This document shows positions 7,618-15,340 of a DNA stretch of 64,000 nt, piece after piece; within the stretch, counting starts at the first letter, position 1; every line of letters begins with the position of its first letter. A model generated the notes under the pieces. That model was not told where the DNA came from. It worked only from the letters and a program-made list of their open reading frames with translations, and did not search any database. The stretch is from Nocardioides kribbensis (GTDB lineage Bacteria > Actinomycetota > Actinomycetes > Propionibacteriales > Nocardioidaceae): positions 62,001 through 126,000 of the forward strand of contig NZ_JADCLL010000007.1 in assembly GCF_015070375.1 (NCBI RefSeq), written 5' to 3'. Position numbers and translations under genes: made by a program.

Positions 7618-8079
7618 GTGAGCCTCCCCCACGCCCAGACGTCCCCGCCCCCGACGGCCCGCACCGACGCGAGCGCGGGCCAGCGTGTCGGCGCCCTCCT
7701 GCTCGACACCCTCCTCGTCATGGTGCCGCTCTTCGTGGTCGCGGGGATCCTCTTCGGCGACAGCCAGGCCGGGGACGGCGGCGCGAGCGTCTCGCTGACC
7801 GGGGTGCCGTTCCTGCTCACGCTGCTCGTGGCGGCCGGCTACTTCCTCGTCCTCGAGCTGACGACGGGACAGACCCTCGGCAAGAAGATCGTCGGCATCC
7901 GCGTCGTCTCCGACAAGGGCGGCGACGTGACGGCCGTGCAGGCGCTCGTGCGCACCGCGCTCCGCGTCGTCGACGGCTTCGCCTTCTACCTCGTCGCCTT
8001 CGTGGCCGTCCTGGCCAGCCCGAGGAACCAGCGCCTCGGCGACATGGCTGCCTCCACCCGGGTCGTCCGCGCGAGGTGA
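7618..8079 (+). CDS. RDD-family membrane protein
   Basis: 153 residues. After a Pro/Thr-rich N-terminus come two hydrophobic helices (VGALLLDTLLVMVPLFVVAGIL and VPFLLTLLVAAGYFLVLEL). The family signature follows: the Asp in LLLDTLL, TTGQTLGKKIVGIRVVSDKGG, then ALVRTALRVVDGFAFYLVAFVAVL and NQRLGDMAASTRVV. RDD proteins are small integral membrane proteins of mostly unknown or transport-related function. GTG start. It stands alone, with the next gene starting 61 bases further on. Confidence 0.85.
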   Translation: MSLPHAQTSPPPTARTDASAGQRVGALLLDTLLVMVPLFVVAGILFGDSQAGDGGASVSLTGVPFLLTLLVAAGYFLVLELTTGQTLGKKIVGIRVVSDKGGDVTAVQALVRTALRVVDGFAFYLVAFVAVLASPRNQRLGDMAASTRVVRAR

Positions 8080-8140
8080 CGAGCGCCCGCCGGCACTCGG
8101 TGCGGGTCGGGCCCTCCGGGCACCGGGCAGACTCGCAGGC

Positions 8141-9088
8141 GTGACCCGCGCCCCGTGGAAGTGGCTGGCCGACCGGATCGAGTCCCTCGACCCGGAGACC
8201 GACAGCGACGAGATCATGCGCCTGGTCGCCGAGCACCAGCTCAACGACCCGATCGTCAACCTGACGCTGCTCGTCACCACCGCGCAGACCGCCCTGCCGC
8301 CGACGGCGTCGGCCACGCTCGTGGGCACGGGCAAGATGCTGCACCGCGGGGAGGAGCGCTTCCACGACGGCAGCGGCTACCTGATGACGTGGTTCACCCA
8401 GGGCGCCCGCAGCGAGGCGACCCGGGCCTCGGTGGAGCGGCTCAACCGCTACCACCTCGGGCTGGCCCGGCGCTTCCCCGGCGCCTTCGGCGACAACGAC
8501 GAGTACGTCTACACCCTCTGCGCCGTCGGCGACTTCCTGCCGCGCATGCGCGAGACCCTCGGCCTGCCGCCACAGAGCCCGACGCTCGACGTCGCCTGGC
8601 ACCACTTCCTGCGCGACCTGGCCGAGCTCTTCCGCGGCGAGCACGGCGCCGTGACCGGCTTCCCCGACGACCTGGCCGGGGTGCGGGCCTTCGCGGCACG
8701 CTTCGAGGCGCGCGACTGGCCCTCGACCCCCGAGGGCCACGAGCTGGCCGAGGGCATGGTGAATCAGTACGCCGAGCGGTTCTTCCCGCCGCCGATGCGG
8801 TGGTTCGCCCGCACCCAGGCGCTGCTGCTGATGCCGCCGCGCGTGCGCGAGGTGCACCGCACCGGTGAGCCCGGCCGGGTCGCGGGCGCCGTGGTGCGGC
8901 TGACCATGCGGTGGGTGATCCGCGCCCAGGAGTCGTGGTGGCCCGACCGGCGGCGTCGCTTCTCCGAGACCCGCGCCGGGCGCCGCGGCCAGGCCCGCGC
9001 CCGTCGTCGTACGGCTCGGATGCAGCGGCGCTACGACCGCCGGGTCGCCCGCGGCGAGATCGCGCCGCCGCGACCCGAGGACGCCTAG
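8141..9088 (+). CDS. Oxygenase MpaB-like (DUF2236-type) protein
   Basis: 315 residues, soluble and largely helical. The segment around RYHLGLARRFPGAFGDND and EYVYTLCAVGDFLPRM, with TVAWHHFLRDLAELFRG-like helices after it, recalls the helical heme-binding fold of the MpaB / latex-clearing oxygenase superfamily, but the match is from general pattern and no single diagnostic motif is decisive. The C-terminus is strikingly basic (RRGQARARRRTARMQRRYDRR). If the assignment holds, it would be a b-type heme protein acting on a hydrophobic substrate. Otherwise it is a hypothetical protein. GTG start. Confidence 0.45.
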   Translation: MTRAPWKWLADRIESLDPETDSDEIMRLVAEHQLNDPIVNLTLLVTTAQTALPPTASATLVGTGKMLHRGEERFHDGSGYLMTWFTQGARSEATRASVERLNRYHLGLARRFPGAFGDNDEYVYTLCAVGDFLPRMRETLGLPPQSPTLDVAWHHFLRDLAELFRGEHGAVTGFPDDLAGVRAFAARFEARDWPSTPEGHELAEGMVNQYAERFFPPPMRWFARTQALLLMPPRVREVHRTGEPGRVAGAVVRLTMRWVIRAQESWWPDRRRRFSETRAGRRGQARARRRTARMQRRYDRRVARGEIAPPRPEDA

Positions 9089-9180
9089 GCCGCCGGGGCC
9101 AGGAGCCCCCGGGCAGACCGTGCCGCGAGCCCACCCCGGCGGGTGCGGTGGCCGCCCGAGCGTCTTCCTATCGTCGACCC

Positions 9181-9384
9181 ATGGCCATCAGCAAGGGTGA
9201 CGAGGTCACCTGGAACACCCCGCAGGGAAAGACGAAGGGCACGGCGAAGGAGAAGAAGACCTCGCCCTTCCAGCACGACAAGCAGAAGTTCGACGCCAGC
9301 GACGACGAGCCCTACTGGATCGTGGAGTCGGAGAAGTCGGGCTCCACCGCGGCCCACAAGGAGTCGTCGCTGTCGAAGGCCTGA
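9181..9384 (+). CDS. DUF2945-type small basic protein
   Basis: 67 residues: MAISKGDEVTWNTPQGKTKG then a Lys-rich middle (TAKEKKTSPFQHDKQK) and DEPYWIVESEKSGSTAAHK. The opening GDEVTWNTPQG and the YWIVESEKSG...A.HK pattern fit the DUF2945 / hypervirulence-associated TUDOR-like family, a small SH3-like barrel of unknown function often listed with stress proteins. Lysine content is well above that of its neighbours. Confidence 0.75.
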   Translation: MAISKGDEVTWNTPQGKTKGTAKEKKTSPFQHDKQKFDASDDEPYWIVESEKSGSTAAHKESSLSKA

Positions 9385-9437
9385 GGGCAGGCCTCGACCG
9401 CGTCGTCGCGGTCCCCCACGCACACGAGGAGCAGACC

Positions 9438-9755
9438 ATGGCAGAGGGCAGGCACCAGCCACCGAAGGGTGTGCAGGAGAACGGCGAGCGCGCGGTGCGC
9501 TGGATCGAGGAGGGCAAGGCCGGGCGCAACTTCACCGACGTGGGAGACCACCGCGCCCACCAGCTGGCCGCCGGCGAGAAGCTCACCGACGAGCAGGTCA
9601 AGAAGATGCAGGCCTACTTCAAGCGCCACAGCGTCGACAAGGACGCCGACGGCTTCAAGCACGGCACCGACGGCTTCCCCTCCCCCGGTCGCGTGGCCTG
9701 GGACGCCTGGGGCGGCGACGAGGGCGAGCGCTGGGTGGGCGGCATCGAGCTCTAG
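9438..9755 (+). CDS. Small conserved protein with PSPGRVAW C-terminal motif
   Basis: 105 residues, no membrane segment. It has a charged helical N-terminal region (NGERAVRWIEEGKAGRNFTD), a middle region LTDEQVKKMQAYFKRHSVDK, and a C-terminal PSPGRVAWDAWGGDEGERW. From memory, a similar 'PSPGRVAW-x-x-WGG-x-x-G-x-x-W' ending occurs in small bacterial proteins and in tails of some phage head-maturation proteins, but I cannot assign a function. It follows the DUF2945 gene by 53 bases and may share its transcript; the RBS AGGAG lies 7 bases before ATG. Confidence 0.65.
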   Translation: MAEGRHQPPKGVQENGERAVRWIEEGKAGRNFTDVGDHRAHQLAAGEKLTDEQVKKMQAYFKRHSVDKDADGFKHGTDGFPSPGRVAWDAWGGDEGERWVGGIEL

Positions 9756-9782
9756 CCCGGCGCGGTGCTGGGGCTGCCCGAC

Positions 9783-10436
9783 TCAGTCCTCAGCCGCCGC
9801 CTCCGGACCATCCACGTCCGGCGTGCTGACCGTCAACGGCCACCACGGCGGCAGCAGCCGCCGGTACACCTCGAGGAAGCGGCGCACGTCGAGCGACGGC
9901 TCGCGCAGCCACCCCTCGATCGCGCCGACCGTGCCGTCGGCGATGAAGCGGGTGGCGACGTCGGCCACCACCGGGTCGGCGACCCCGGGCACGCTCACGT
10001 CGACCCCGGCGCCCACCAGCCGCTGCAGCAGCCGGCTCGACTCCTGGAAGTGGGCGCTCAGCAGGCTGTGCAGGCTCGCGGCGCCGCCGGTGGGGCCGAG
10101 TCCGCGGCGGTAGAGCGCCGCGTGGCGGGCGACGTGCTCGAGCACCCCCTCGGTCGCCTCCCCCACCACCCGAGCGACCACGTCGGTCGCGACGGGCGCC
10201 GGGCCGGCGTCGGCCAGGTCGTCGCGCAGCCGGGCGCGCAGCAGGTCGAGCTCGGCCAGCAGCGCCGCCTGCAGCAGGTCGACCGGCGAGGACGCGTGCT
10301 CGTAGAAGGTCGACCGGTGCACCCCGGCCTGCGCGGCCACCGCGGTCGCGGTGAGCTCGCCGACGGGCCGGTCGGCGGCGAGCGCGAGCACCGCGGCGTG
10401 GAGCCGGGCGCGGCTGCGCTGCTGGCGGGGGTCCAC
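9783..10436 (-). CDS. TetR-family transcriptional regulator
   Basis: 217 residues. The N-terminal helix-turn-helix is ELTATAVAAQAGVHRSTFYEHA (residues ~27-48), followed by a variable, helical ligand-binding domain. GTG start with AGGAGG 5 bases upstream. It is divergent from the SDR gene at 10562; the shared 125-bp gap contains a perfect palindrome (10496-10509), so it probably represses both itself and that gene. Ligand unknown. Confidence 0.9.
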   Translation of the reverse strand: MDPRQQRSRARLHAAVLALAADRPVGELTATAVAAQAGVHRSTFYEHASSPVDLLQAALLAELDLLRARLRDDLADAGPAPVATDVVARVVGEATEGVLEHVARHAALYRRGLGPTGGAASLHSLLSAHFQESSRLLQRLVGAGVDVSVPGVADPVVADVATRFIADGTVGAIEGWLREPSLDVRRFLEVYRRLLPPWWPLTVSTPDVDGPEAAAED

Positions 10437-10481
10437 AGGGTCCTCCTGGGGCGGTGGCGGGAACGATTTCCGACGATCGTA

Positions 10482-10509
10482 GGTTAGTCAGATAACCGAC
10501 ATATGTCGG
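10482..10509. promoter_or_regulatory. Candidate TetR operator between tetR and SDR
   Basis: ccgacatatgtcgg (10496-10509) is a perfect 14-bp palindrome. It is preceded by ggtta-N6-taacc (10482-10497). Together they form the least GC-rich patch of the divergent gap, as expected for overlapping promoters and an operator. Confidence 0.6.
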
Positions 10510-10561
10510 ATAGATCCGGCGCCGCCAGGGGCGACGCCCCGCACCCTGGAGGGACCCACCC

Positions 10562-11317
10562 ATGGCCACCTACGACGTCTCCGACCGCTCCGCCATCGTT
10601 ACCGGAGCCGGCTCCGGCATCGGCCGCGCCGTCGCCACGCTGCTCGCCGCCAACGGCGCCGCCGTCGTCGTCTCCGACCTCGACGCCACCGCCGCCGACG
10701 CGGTCACCGCCGAGATCACCGCCGCCGGCGGACGCGCCACCGCCCTCGTGGGCGACGTGTCCGACCCCGAGGTCGTCGACCGGCTCGTCGCCGCCGCGGA
10801 GGAGCTCGCCCCGCTGCGCATCGCGGTCAACAACGCCGGCATCGGCGGCCCCGCCGTGCCCGTCGGCGACTATCCGCTCGACGCCTGGCGCAGGGTCATC
10901 GAGGTCGACCTCAACGCCGTCTTCTACGCCCTGCGCGCCCAGGTGCCCGCGATGGCGGCCCACGGCGGCGGGGCGATCGTCACCATGGCCTCGGTGCTCG
11001 GCTCGGTCGGCATCGCCCACTCCTCGGCCTACGTCACCGCCAAGCACGCGCTGGTCGGGCTGACCAAGACCGCCGCCCTGGAGTACGGCGCGCAGGGCGT
11101 GCGCGTGACCGCCGTCGGCCCCGGCTTCATCTCCACCCCGCTGCTTGAGGCCAACCTCGACGCCGCGACCCAGCAGGCGCTCGCCGACAAGCACGCGACC
11201 GGTCGCCTCGGCACCTCCGAGGAGGTCGCCGCCCTCGTCGCCTTCCTGGTCTCCGACGCCGCCACCTTCGTCACCGGCAGCTACCACCTCGTCGACGGCG
11301 GCTACGCGGCCCAGTGA
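10562..11317 (+). CDS. Short-chain dehydrogenase/reductase
   Basis: 251 residues, classical SDR length. TGAGSGIG is the cofactor motif (residues ~15-22), and the following DLDATAA with an acidic residue at the end of beta-2 suggests NAD(H) preference. NNAG, the Ser of TMASVLGS, and the catalytic SSAYVTAKHA (Y-x-x-x-K) are all present; PGFISTPL follows. The best general description is a FabG-like or alcohol dehydrogenase-like oxidoreductase; substrate unknown. A GGAGG sequence precedes the ATG. Probably controlled by the divergent TetR. Confidence 0.88.
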   Translation: MATYDVSDRSAIVTGAGSGIGRAVATLLAANGAAVVVSDLDATAADAVTAEITAAGGRATALVGDVSDPEVVDRLVAAAEELAPLRIAVNNAGIGGPAVPVGDYPLDAWRRVIEVDLNAVFYALRAQVPAMAAHGGGAIVTMASVLGSVGIAHSSAYVTAKHALVGLTKTAALEYGAQGVRVTAVGPGFISTPLLEANLDAATQQALADKHATGRLGTSEEVAALVAFLVSDAATFVTGSYHLVDGGYAAQ

Positions 11318-11370
11318 CGGCCGCCTGACGAGCGCCTGACGACAGGGCCGCCCGGCAGGAGGGGCGGGCC

Positions 11371-12081
11371 TCAGGCCCCACCGAGCGAGACGAGCGGCTC
11401 GGTGGGGTCGACCTCGAGTCCCATGTCGCGCAGGACACCGTCGAGCACCGCCCAGATCCACCGGGCCAGCAGGTCGACCATGTCCTCGAGCGACACCCCG
11501 AGGGGGTCGTCGACCCAGCGACCGGCGGCGGCGTCGACGAAGCCGACCAGGCCGAAGGAGAGCGGCTGGGTGAGGCCGGGGTCGAGGCCGAGCAGCTCGA
11601 CGTACTCGTCGAGCAGGCGGATCAGCAGGTCGGAGATGAGGCGCTTGACGTCGTTGACGACGTTCTCGCCGTCGGCGGTCGTCACGGAGTGGCGCACGAG
11701 GTAGCGGTAGAGCTCGTGGTGGTCGGTCAGCCACCGCAGGTGCGTGGTCACGGCGGTGCGGATGATGCGGTCGGGGCTGTGCGAGGCGTCCCAGGCCGGG
11801 GCGAGGCCCTCGAGGATCATCTGCTCGGCACGGGCCGCGATCGAGCGGTTGAGGTCCTGGGCGCCGGCGAAGTGGCGGTAGAGACGCGTGCGCGCGACTC
11901 CCGCCCGCGCGGCGATCTGCTCGGTGGACACGTCGGCGCCGTGCTCCTCGATGGCGGCCAGCGCGGCCTCCACGAACTCCTCGCGGCGTCGCTCCTGCTG
12001 GCCGGTCCACCGGGTCGCGCGACCGTCGACCTGCTCCGCCCGCCCTCCCGGGTCGGCGGGCTCGTCGGCGGGGTCGGACAC
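11371..12081 (-). CDS. TetR-family transcriptional regulator
   Basis: 236 residues. After a charged ~25-residue N-terminus come REEFVEAALAAIEEHGADVS and the helix-turn-helix VSTEQIAARAGVARTRLYRHF. The C-terminal domain is helical, with paired tryptophans (LRWLTDHHELYRYL, RWIWAVLDG). GTG start. It is divergent from the diiron oxygenase / fprB operon across a 141-bp gap that contains a 6-3-6 inverted repeat, so it is the probable regulator of that operon. Confidence 0.9.
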   Translation of the reverse strand: MSDPADEPADPGGRAEQVDGRATRWTGQQERRREEFVEAALAAIEEHGADVSTEQIAARAGVARTRLYRHFAGAQDLNRSIAARAEQMILEGLAPAWDASHSPDRIIRTAVTTHLRWLTDHHELYRYLVRHSVTTADGENVVNDVKRLISDLLIRLLDEYVELLGLDPGLTQPLSFGLVGFVDAAAGRWVDDPLGVSLEDMVDLLARWIWAVLDGVLRDMGLEVDPTEPLVSLGGA

Positions 12082-12129
12082 CGGCCCGAGGTTACCGGGC
12101 TCACACCCGACGGGGGCTGGGCACGTGGG

Positions 12130-12144
12130 GGTACACGCTGTACC
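12130..12144. promoter_or_regulatory. Candidate operator ggtaca-cgc-tgtacc
   Basis: A perfect 6-bp inverted repeat with a 3-base spacer, in the gap between the tetR gene and the diiron oxygenase gene. The same gap holds AT-richer sequence (ttctatctaac, gcgtatcactt) suitable for promoter elements. Confidence 0.5.
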
Positions 12145-12222
12145 TTCTATCTAACCGTGACACCGCGTATCACTTAACCCTCCCGCTGCGGCGTCACCCC
12201 ACCCCTTCTACGGAGGCCCGGC

Positions 12223-13137
12223 ATGGACACGACCCTCGGCGCGACCCTGGACCCGGCTCGGCGCACCACCCACGACGCCTCGCAGCGTCTGCTCGACTCC
12301 TCGGCGGCGCTGTCCTACGACCCGATGACCGAGGTCGACTGGGACGCCCCCCTCGACCCGTCGCACTACGGGCTCAACCCCGAGTGGAGCACCCTCTACG
12401 GCACGCGGCTGTGGTCGGAGATGACCGAGCAGCAGCGCGTCACGCTGACCCGCCACGAGGTCGCGTCGATCATGAGCACCGGCATCTGGTTCGAGATGAT
12501 CCTCCAGCAGATGGTGCTGCGCGACCAGTACTGCGCCGACTACTCCCGGCCCGACTTCCAGTTCGCGCTGACCGAGATCGCCGACGAGTGCCGGCACTCG
12601 ATCATGTTCGCCCGGGCCTGCCAGAAGATGGGCATCTCGGCCTACTTCCCCACCCGGAGCAGCATCCAGCTCGGCCGCGGCTTCAAGTCGCTGGCCACCG
12701 CCGAGGTCGCCTACGGCGGGATCCTCGTCGCCGAGGAGGTGCTCGACGTGATGCAGCGCGACTGGATGCGCGGCGAGCAGGTGCTCCCGATCGTGCGCAC
12801 CACCAGCAAGATCCACGTGGTCGAGGAGTCGCGCCACATGAAGTTCGCCCGCCAGGAGATGCGCGAGCGCATCGAGGGCGCCGGCCCCCGCCGCCGCCAG
12901 ACCTCCGCGCTGGTCATCGCGGTGGCCGCCCACGTGATCGTCTCCAACATGGTCAACGAGAAGGTCTACGCCGCCGCCGGGCTCGACCCCGTGCGCGCCC
13001 TGGCCGAGGCGGGGGCCAACGAGCACCACAAGACCCTGATGCGCTCCAGCTGCGCCCACCTCATGGAGTTCCTCGACGAGCTCGGTCTGCTGACCCGCCC
13101 GGCGCTGGCCTTCTACAAGCGCGTGAGCATGGTCTGA
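12223..13137 (+). CDS. AurF-like diiron oxygenase
   Basis: 304 residues, helical. Two metal-binding helices are visible: EIADECRHSIMF (residues ~118-129, E-x3-E-x2-H) and VVEESRHMKFARQEM (E-E-x2-H), with further acidic residues in AEEVLDVMQRDWM and NEHHK. This is the pattern of the p-aminobenzoate N-oxygenase AurF family, a ferritin-like di-iron fold that activates O2. Natural substrate unknown. Only 3 bases separate it from fprB, which would supply reducing electrons; mycobacteria have a comparable pair (Rv0885-fprB as I recall). ATG preceded by a GGAGG-like sequence (acggaggcccggc). Confidence 0.82.
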   Translation: MDTTLGATLDPARRTTHDASQRLLDSSAALSYDPMTEVDWDAPLDPSHYGLNPEWSTLYGTRLWSEMTEQQRVTLTRHEVASIMSTGIWFEMILQQMVLRDQYCADYSRPDFQFALTEIADECRHSIMFARACQKMGISAYFPTRSSIQLGRGFKSLATAEVAYGGILVAEEVLDVMQRDWMRGEQVLPIVRTTSKIHVVEESRHMKFARQEMRERIEGAGPRRRQTSALVIAVAAHVIVSNMVNEKVYAAAGLDPVRALAEAGANEHHKTLMRSSCAHLMEFLDELGLLTRPALAFYKRVSMV

Positions 13138-13140
13138 CCC

Positions 13141-14955
13141 ATGGCCTTCGCGATCACGCAGTCGTGCTGCAGCGACGCCTCGTGCGTCTCGGTCTGCCCG
13201 GTCAACTGCATCCACCCGACGCCGGACGAGCCCGACTTCGGCACCACCGAGATGCTCTACGTCGACCCGCGCAGCTGCATCGACTGCGGGGCGTGCGCCG
13301 ACGCCTGCCCCGTCGACGCGATCTTCCCGGTCGAGTCGCTCACCGGGCCGCTCGCGGCGTACGCCGAGATCAACCGGGCCCACTTCACCGGCCCGGGCAC
13401 CGCTCCGGCCGGGCCCGGGGCGGAGCCCGACGAGGAGCGGGGCGAGGAGCCGGCCGCGGCGCGGGTCGCGTCGGCCGCGGAGCGGCCCGACCCGGGCTGG
13501 TCCGAGCCCCACTTCCCGGCGAGCCTGACCGCCCGCGCCGCCGGGCTGCGGGTGGCCGTGGTCGGCACCGGGCCGGCCGCCAGCTACACCGCCATGGCGC
13601 TGCTGACCACCAGCGCCGAGGTCACCATGCTCGACCGGCTCCCGACGCCCGGCGGCCTGATCCGCTACGGCGTGGCGCCCGACCACCAGAGCACCAAGGC
13701 CATCGCCGACCGGTTCGCGACCGTGCTGCGCAACCCCCGCCTCGACCTCGTGCTCAACGTGGAGGTCGGCACCCACCTCTCCCACGCGGACCTGATGGCC
13801 CACCACGACGCGGTCGTCTACGCCGTCGGCGCGACCTCCGACCGCACCCTCGGCGTGCCGGGCGAGGACCTGCCCGGCAGCCTCGCCGCCCGCACCTTCG
13901 TCGGCTGGTACAACGCCCAGCCCGAGGTGCCCGCCGACGTCGTCGACCTCGGCCCCGCCAGCCGCGGCCGGGCCGTGGTGGTCGGCAACGGCAACGTCGC
14001 CCTCGACATGGCCCGCGTGCTGCTCGGCGACGCCCGCCGCGGCGGCGACCTCGCCCGCACCGACATCGCCGACCACGCGCTGGCCGCCCTGCGCGGGAGC
14101 CAGGTCACCGAGGTCGTGCTGGTGGCCCGTCGCGGCCCCGCGGAGGCGGCGTACTCCCTCTCCGAGCTGCGGCCCCTGCTGCTGCGCGAGGACCTCGACG
14201 TGGTCGTCGACGCCGGACCCGAGATCGCCACCGCCATCGCCGAGGCCGCCCCCGGCAGCCACGCCGCCGCCCTGCAGGGCGTGCCGGTCGCCCCGGTCGA
14301 CTACTCCGTGGCCCCTCCGTCCGGCGCCCGCCGCCGGCTCGTGCTGCGCTTCGGCAGCGTGGTCGAGCGCGTCGAGGGCGCCGACCGCGTCGAGCAGGTG
14401 CGCCTCGCGCCGACCCCGCTCCCCGGCACCGCCCCGGGCGCCGGCCCGGGTGCCGCTGCCGACGCCACCGAGCCGGGCGTGGCCGCGAGCACGGTGCCCA
14501 CCGGGCTGCTGCTGCGCTCGGTGGGCTACCGCAGCGAGCCCGTCGCGGGCCTGCCCTTCGACGAGGTGGCCCACACGGTGCCCCACGACCGGGGCCGGGT
14601 CGTCGACCCCGTCACCGGGGCCGTGGTGCCCGCGACCTACGTCGTCGGCTGGATCAAGCGCGGCCCGCGCGGCGGCATCGGCACCAACCGCGCCGACGCC
14701 GCCGAGACGGTCGCGGCGCTGGTGGAGGACGCCAACGCCGGTCGCCTCGACCACCCGGGCGCCGCCGGCGGCCGCGTCGGACGCGGCTCGCGCCGCTCCT
14801 TCCGCCGCCTGGTGCGTGCGCGGCGCCCGGAGGCGATCGGACGCCGGGAGCACCTGGCCATCGACCGCGGCGAGCGCGAGCGGGGCGAGGCGCAGGGCCG
14901 GCCGCGCGTCAAGCTGGCGACCCTGGAGGACCTCCTGGCCACCGCGCGGCGCTGA
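13141..14955 (+). CDS. fprB: Ferredoxin/ferredoxin-NADP reductase fusion
   Basis: 604 residues. The N-terminal ~100 residues form a 7Fe-type ferredoxin: clustered Cys at positions 9-23, then CIDCGACADACPVDA (C-x2-C-x2-C-x3-C-P). A linker rich in Ala, Glu and Pro leads to an adrenodoxin-reductase-like domain with the FAD motif VAVVGTGPAAS (from ~138), NADPH motif VVVGNGNVALDMARVLL and the late FAD-contacting WIKRGPRGGIGTNRADA. It oxidises NADPH and delivers electrons through its own iron-sulfur clusters, probably to the diiron protein just upstream. Size and architecture match mycobacterial FprB. Confidence 0.88.
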   Translation: MAFAITQSCCSDASCVSVCPVNCIHPTPDEPDFGTTEMLYVDPRSCIDCGACADACPVDAIFPVESLTGPLAAYAEINRAHFTGPGTAPAGPGAEPDEERGEEPAAARVASAAERPDPGWSEPHFPASLTARAAGLRVAVVGTGPAASYTAMALLTTSAEVTMLDRLPTPGGLIRYGVAPDHQSTKAIADRFATVLRNPRLDLVLNVEVGTHLSHADLMAHHDAVVYAVGATSDRTLGVPGEDLPGSLAARTFVGWYNAQPEVPADVVDLGPASRGRAVVVGNGNVALDMARVLLGDARRGGDLARTDIADHALAALRGSQVTEVVLVARRGPAEAAYSLSELRPLLLREDLDVVVDAGPEIATAIAEAAPGSHAAALQGVPVAPVDYSVAPPSGARRRLVLRFGSVVERVEGADRVEQVRLAPTPLPGTAPGAGPGAAADATEPGVAASTVPTGLLLRSVGYRSEPVAGLPFDEVAHTVPHDRGRVVDPVTGAVVPATYVVGWIKRGPRGGIGTNRADAAETVAALVEDANAGRLDHPGAAGGRVGRGSRRSFRRLVRARRPEAIGRREHLAIDRGERERGEAQGRPRVKLATLEDLLATARR

Positions 14956-15051
14956 GCGGCGTGCGGTCCTAGGATGCGGACCGACGTGACACCGGGGTCA
15001 CCGCCAGGCGATAATCGTTCTCACTTCATCCACGCGCGGAAGGACCCTCGC

Positions 15052-15330
15052 ATGATCGCGGCTCTCCTCGGCAAGGCAGGCAGCACGCTGGTGACCGGAC
15101 TCGTCGGCGCCGCGGCGTACGACGGGGCGAAGCGGGCCGTGGGGGCCGGCGTCGTCCGCGAGGGTGCGGTGGCCGCGACCGCCTGGGGCCTGCGGGGCAA
15201 GCGGCGCGTGGAGACCGGCGCCGAGCAGCTGCGGCTGACCACCGGCGACATCGTCGCCGAGGCCCGCGAGCGCGTCGGCGAGCAGGCGCCGCCCCCGGGC
15301 GCGCACGAGGCCCACGACCACCAGCACTGA
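15052..15330 (+). CDS. DUF1490 / PacL-type metal chaperone
   Basis: 92 residues. An N-terminal membrane-compatible helix with glycine spacing (GKAGSTLVTGLVGAAAYDG) and a middle ELRG-like segment (WGLRGKRRVETGAEQLRLT) match DUF1490, and the chain ends in HEAHDHQH, comparable to the C-terminal metal-binding tail of mycobacterial PacL proteins. PacL proteins scaffold P-type ATPases in membrane platforms and bind Zn2+ or similar ions. The gene stops 10 bases before a CtpC-like ATPase, the same arrangement as in mycobacteria. The ATG at 15052 has AAGGA 8 bases upstream and gives the family length. Confidence 0.82.
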   Translation: MIAALLGKAGSTLVTGLVGAAAYDGAKRAVGAGVVREGAVAATAWGLRGKRRVETGAEQLRLTTGDIVAEARERVGEQAPPPGAHEAHDHQH

Positions 15331-15340
15331 GCACGAGCCG

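Noticed and set aside
9438..9755. Prophage remnant
   Set aside because: A single small protein with a phage-like tail motif; no integrase, attachment site or structural genes near it.
11318..11370. Terminator between SDR and tetR (agggccgccc / gggcgggcct)
   Set aside because: Central mismatch breaks the stem; too weak to list.
12208..14853. 881-residue minus-strand frame opposite the diiron oxygenase and fprB
   Set aside because: His/Gly/Val-rich repetitive antisense translation; the plus-strand genes have clear catalytic motifs.
12223..14955. Secondary-metabolite cluster around the AurF-like protein
   Set aside because: No polyketide, peptide or tailoring genes flank the pair.
15009..15024. 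Zur- or Fur-like box gataatcgttctc before the PacL gene
   Set aside because: Only partial match to GATAAT-N-ATTATC; symmetry too weak to claim.
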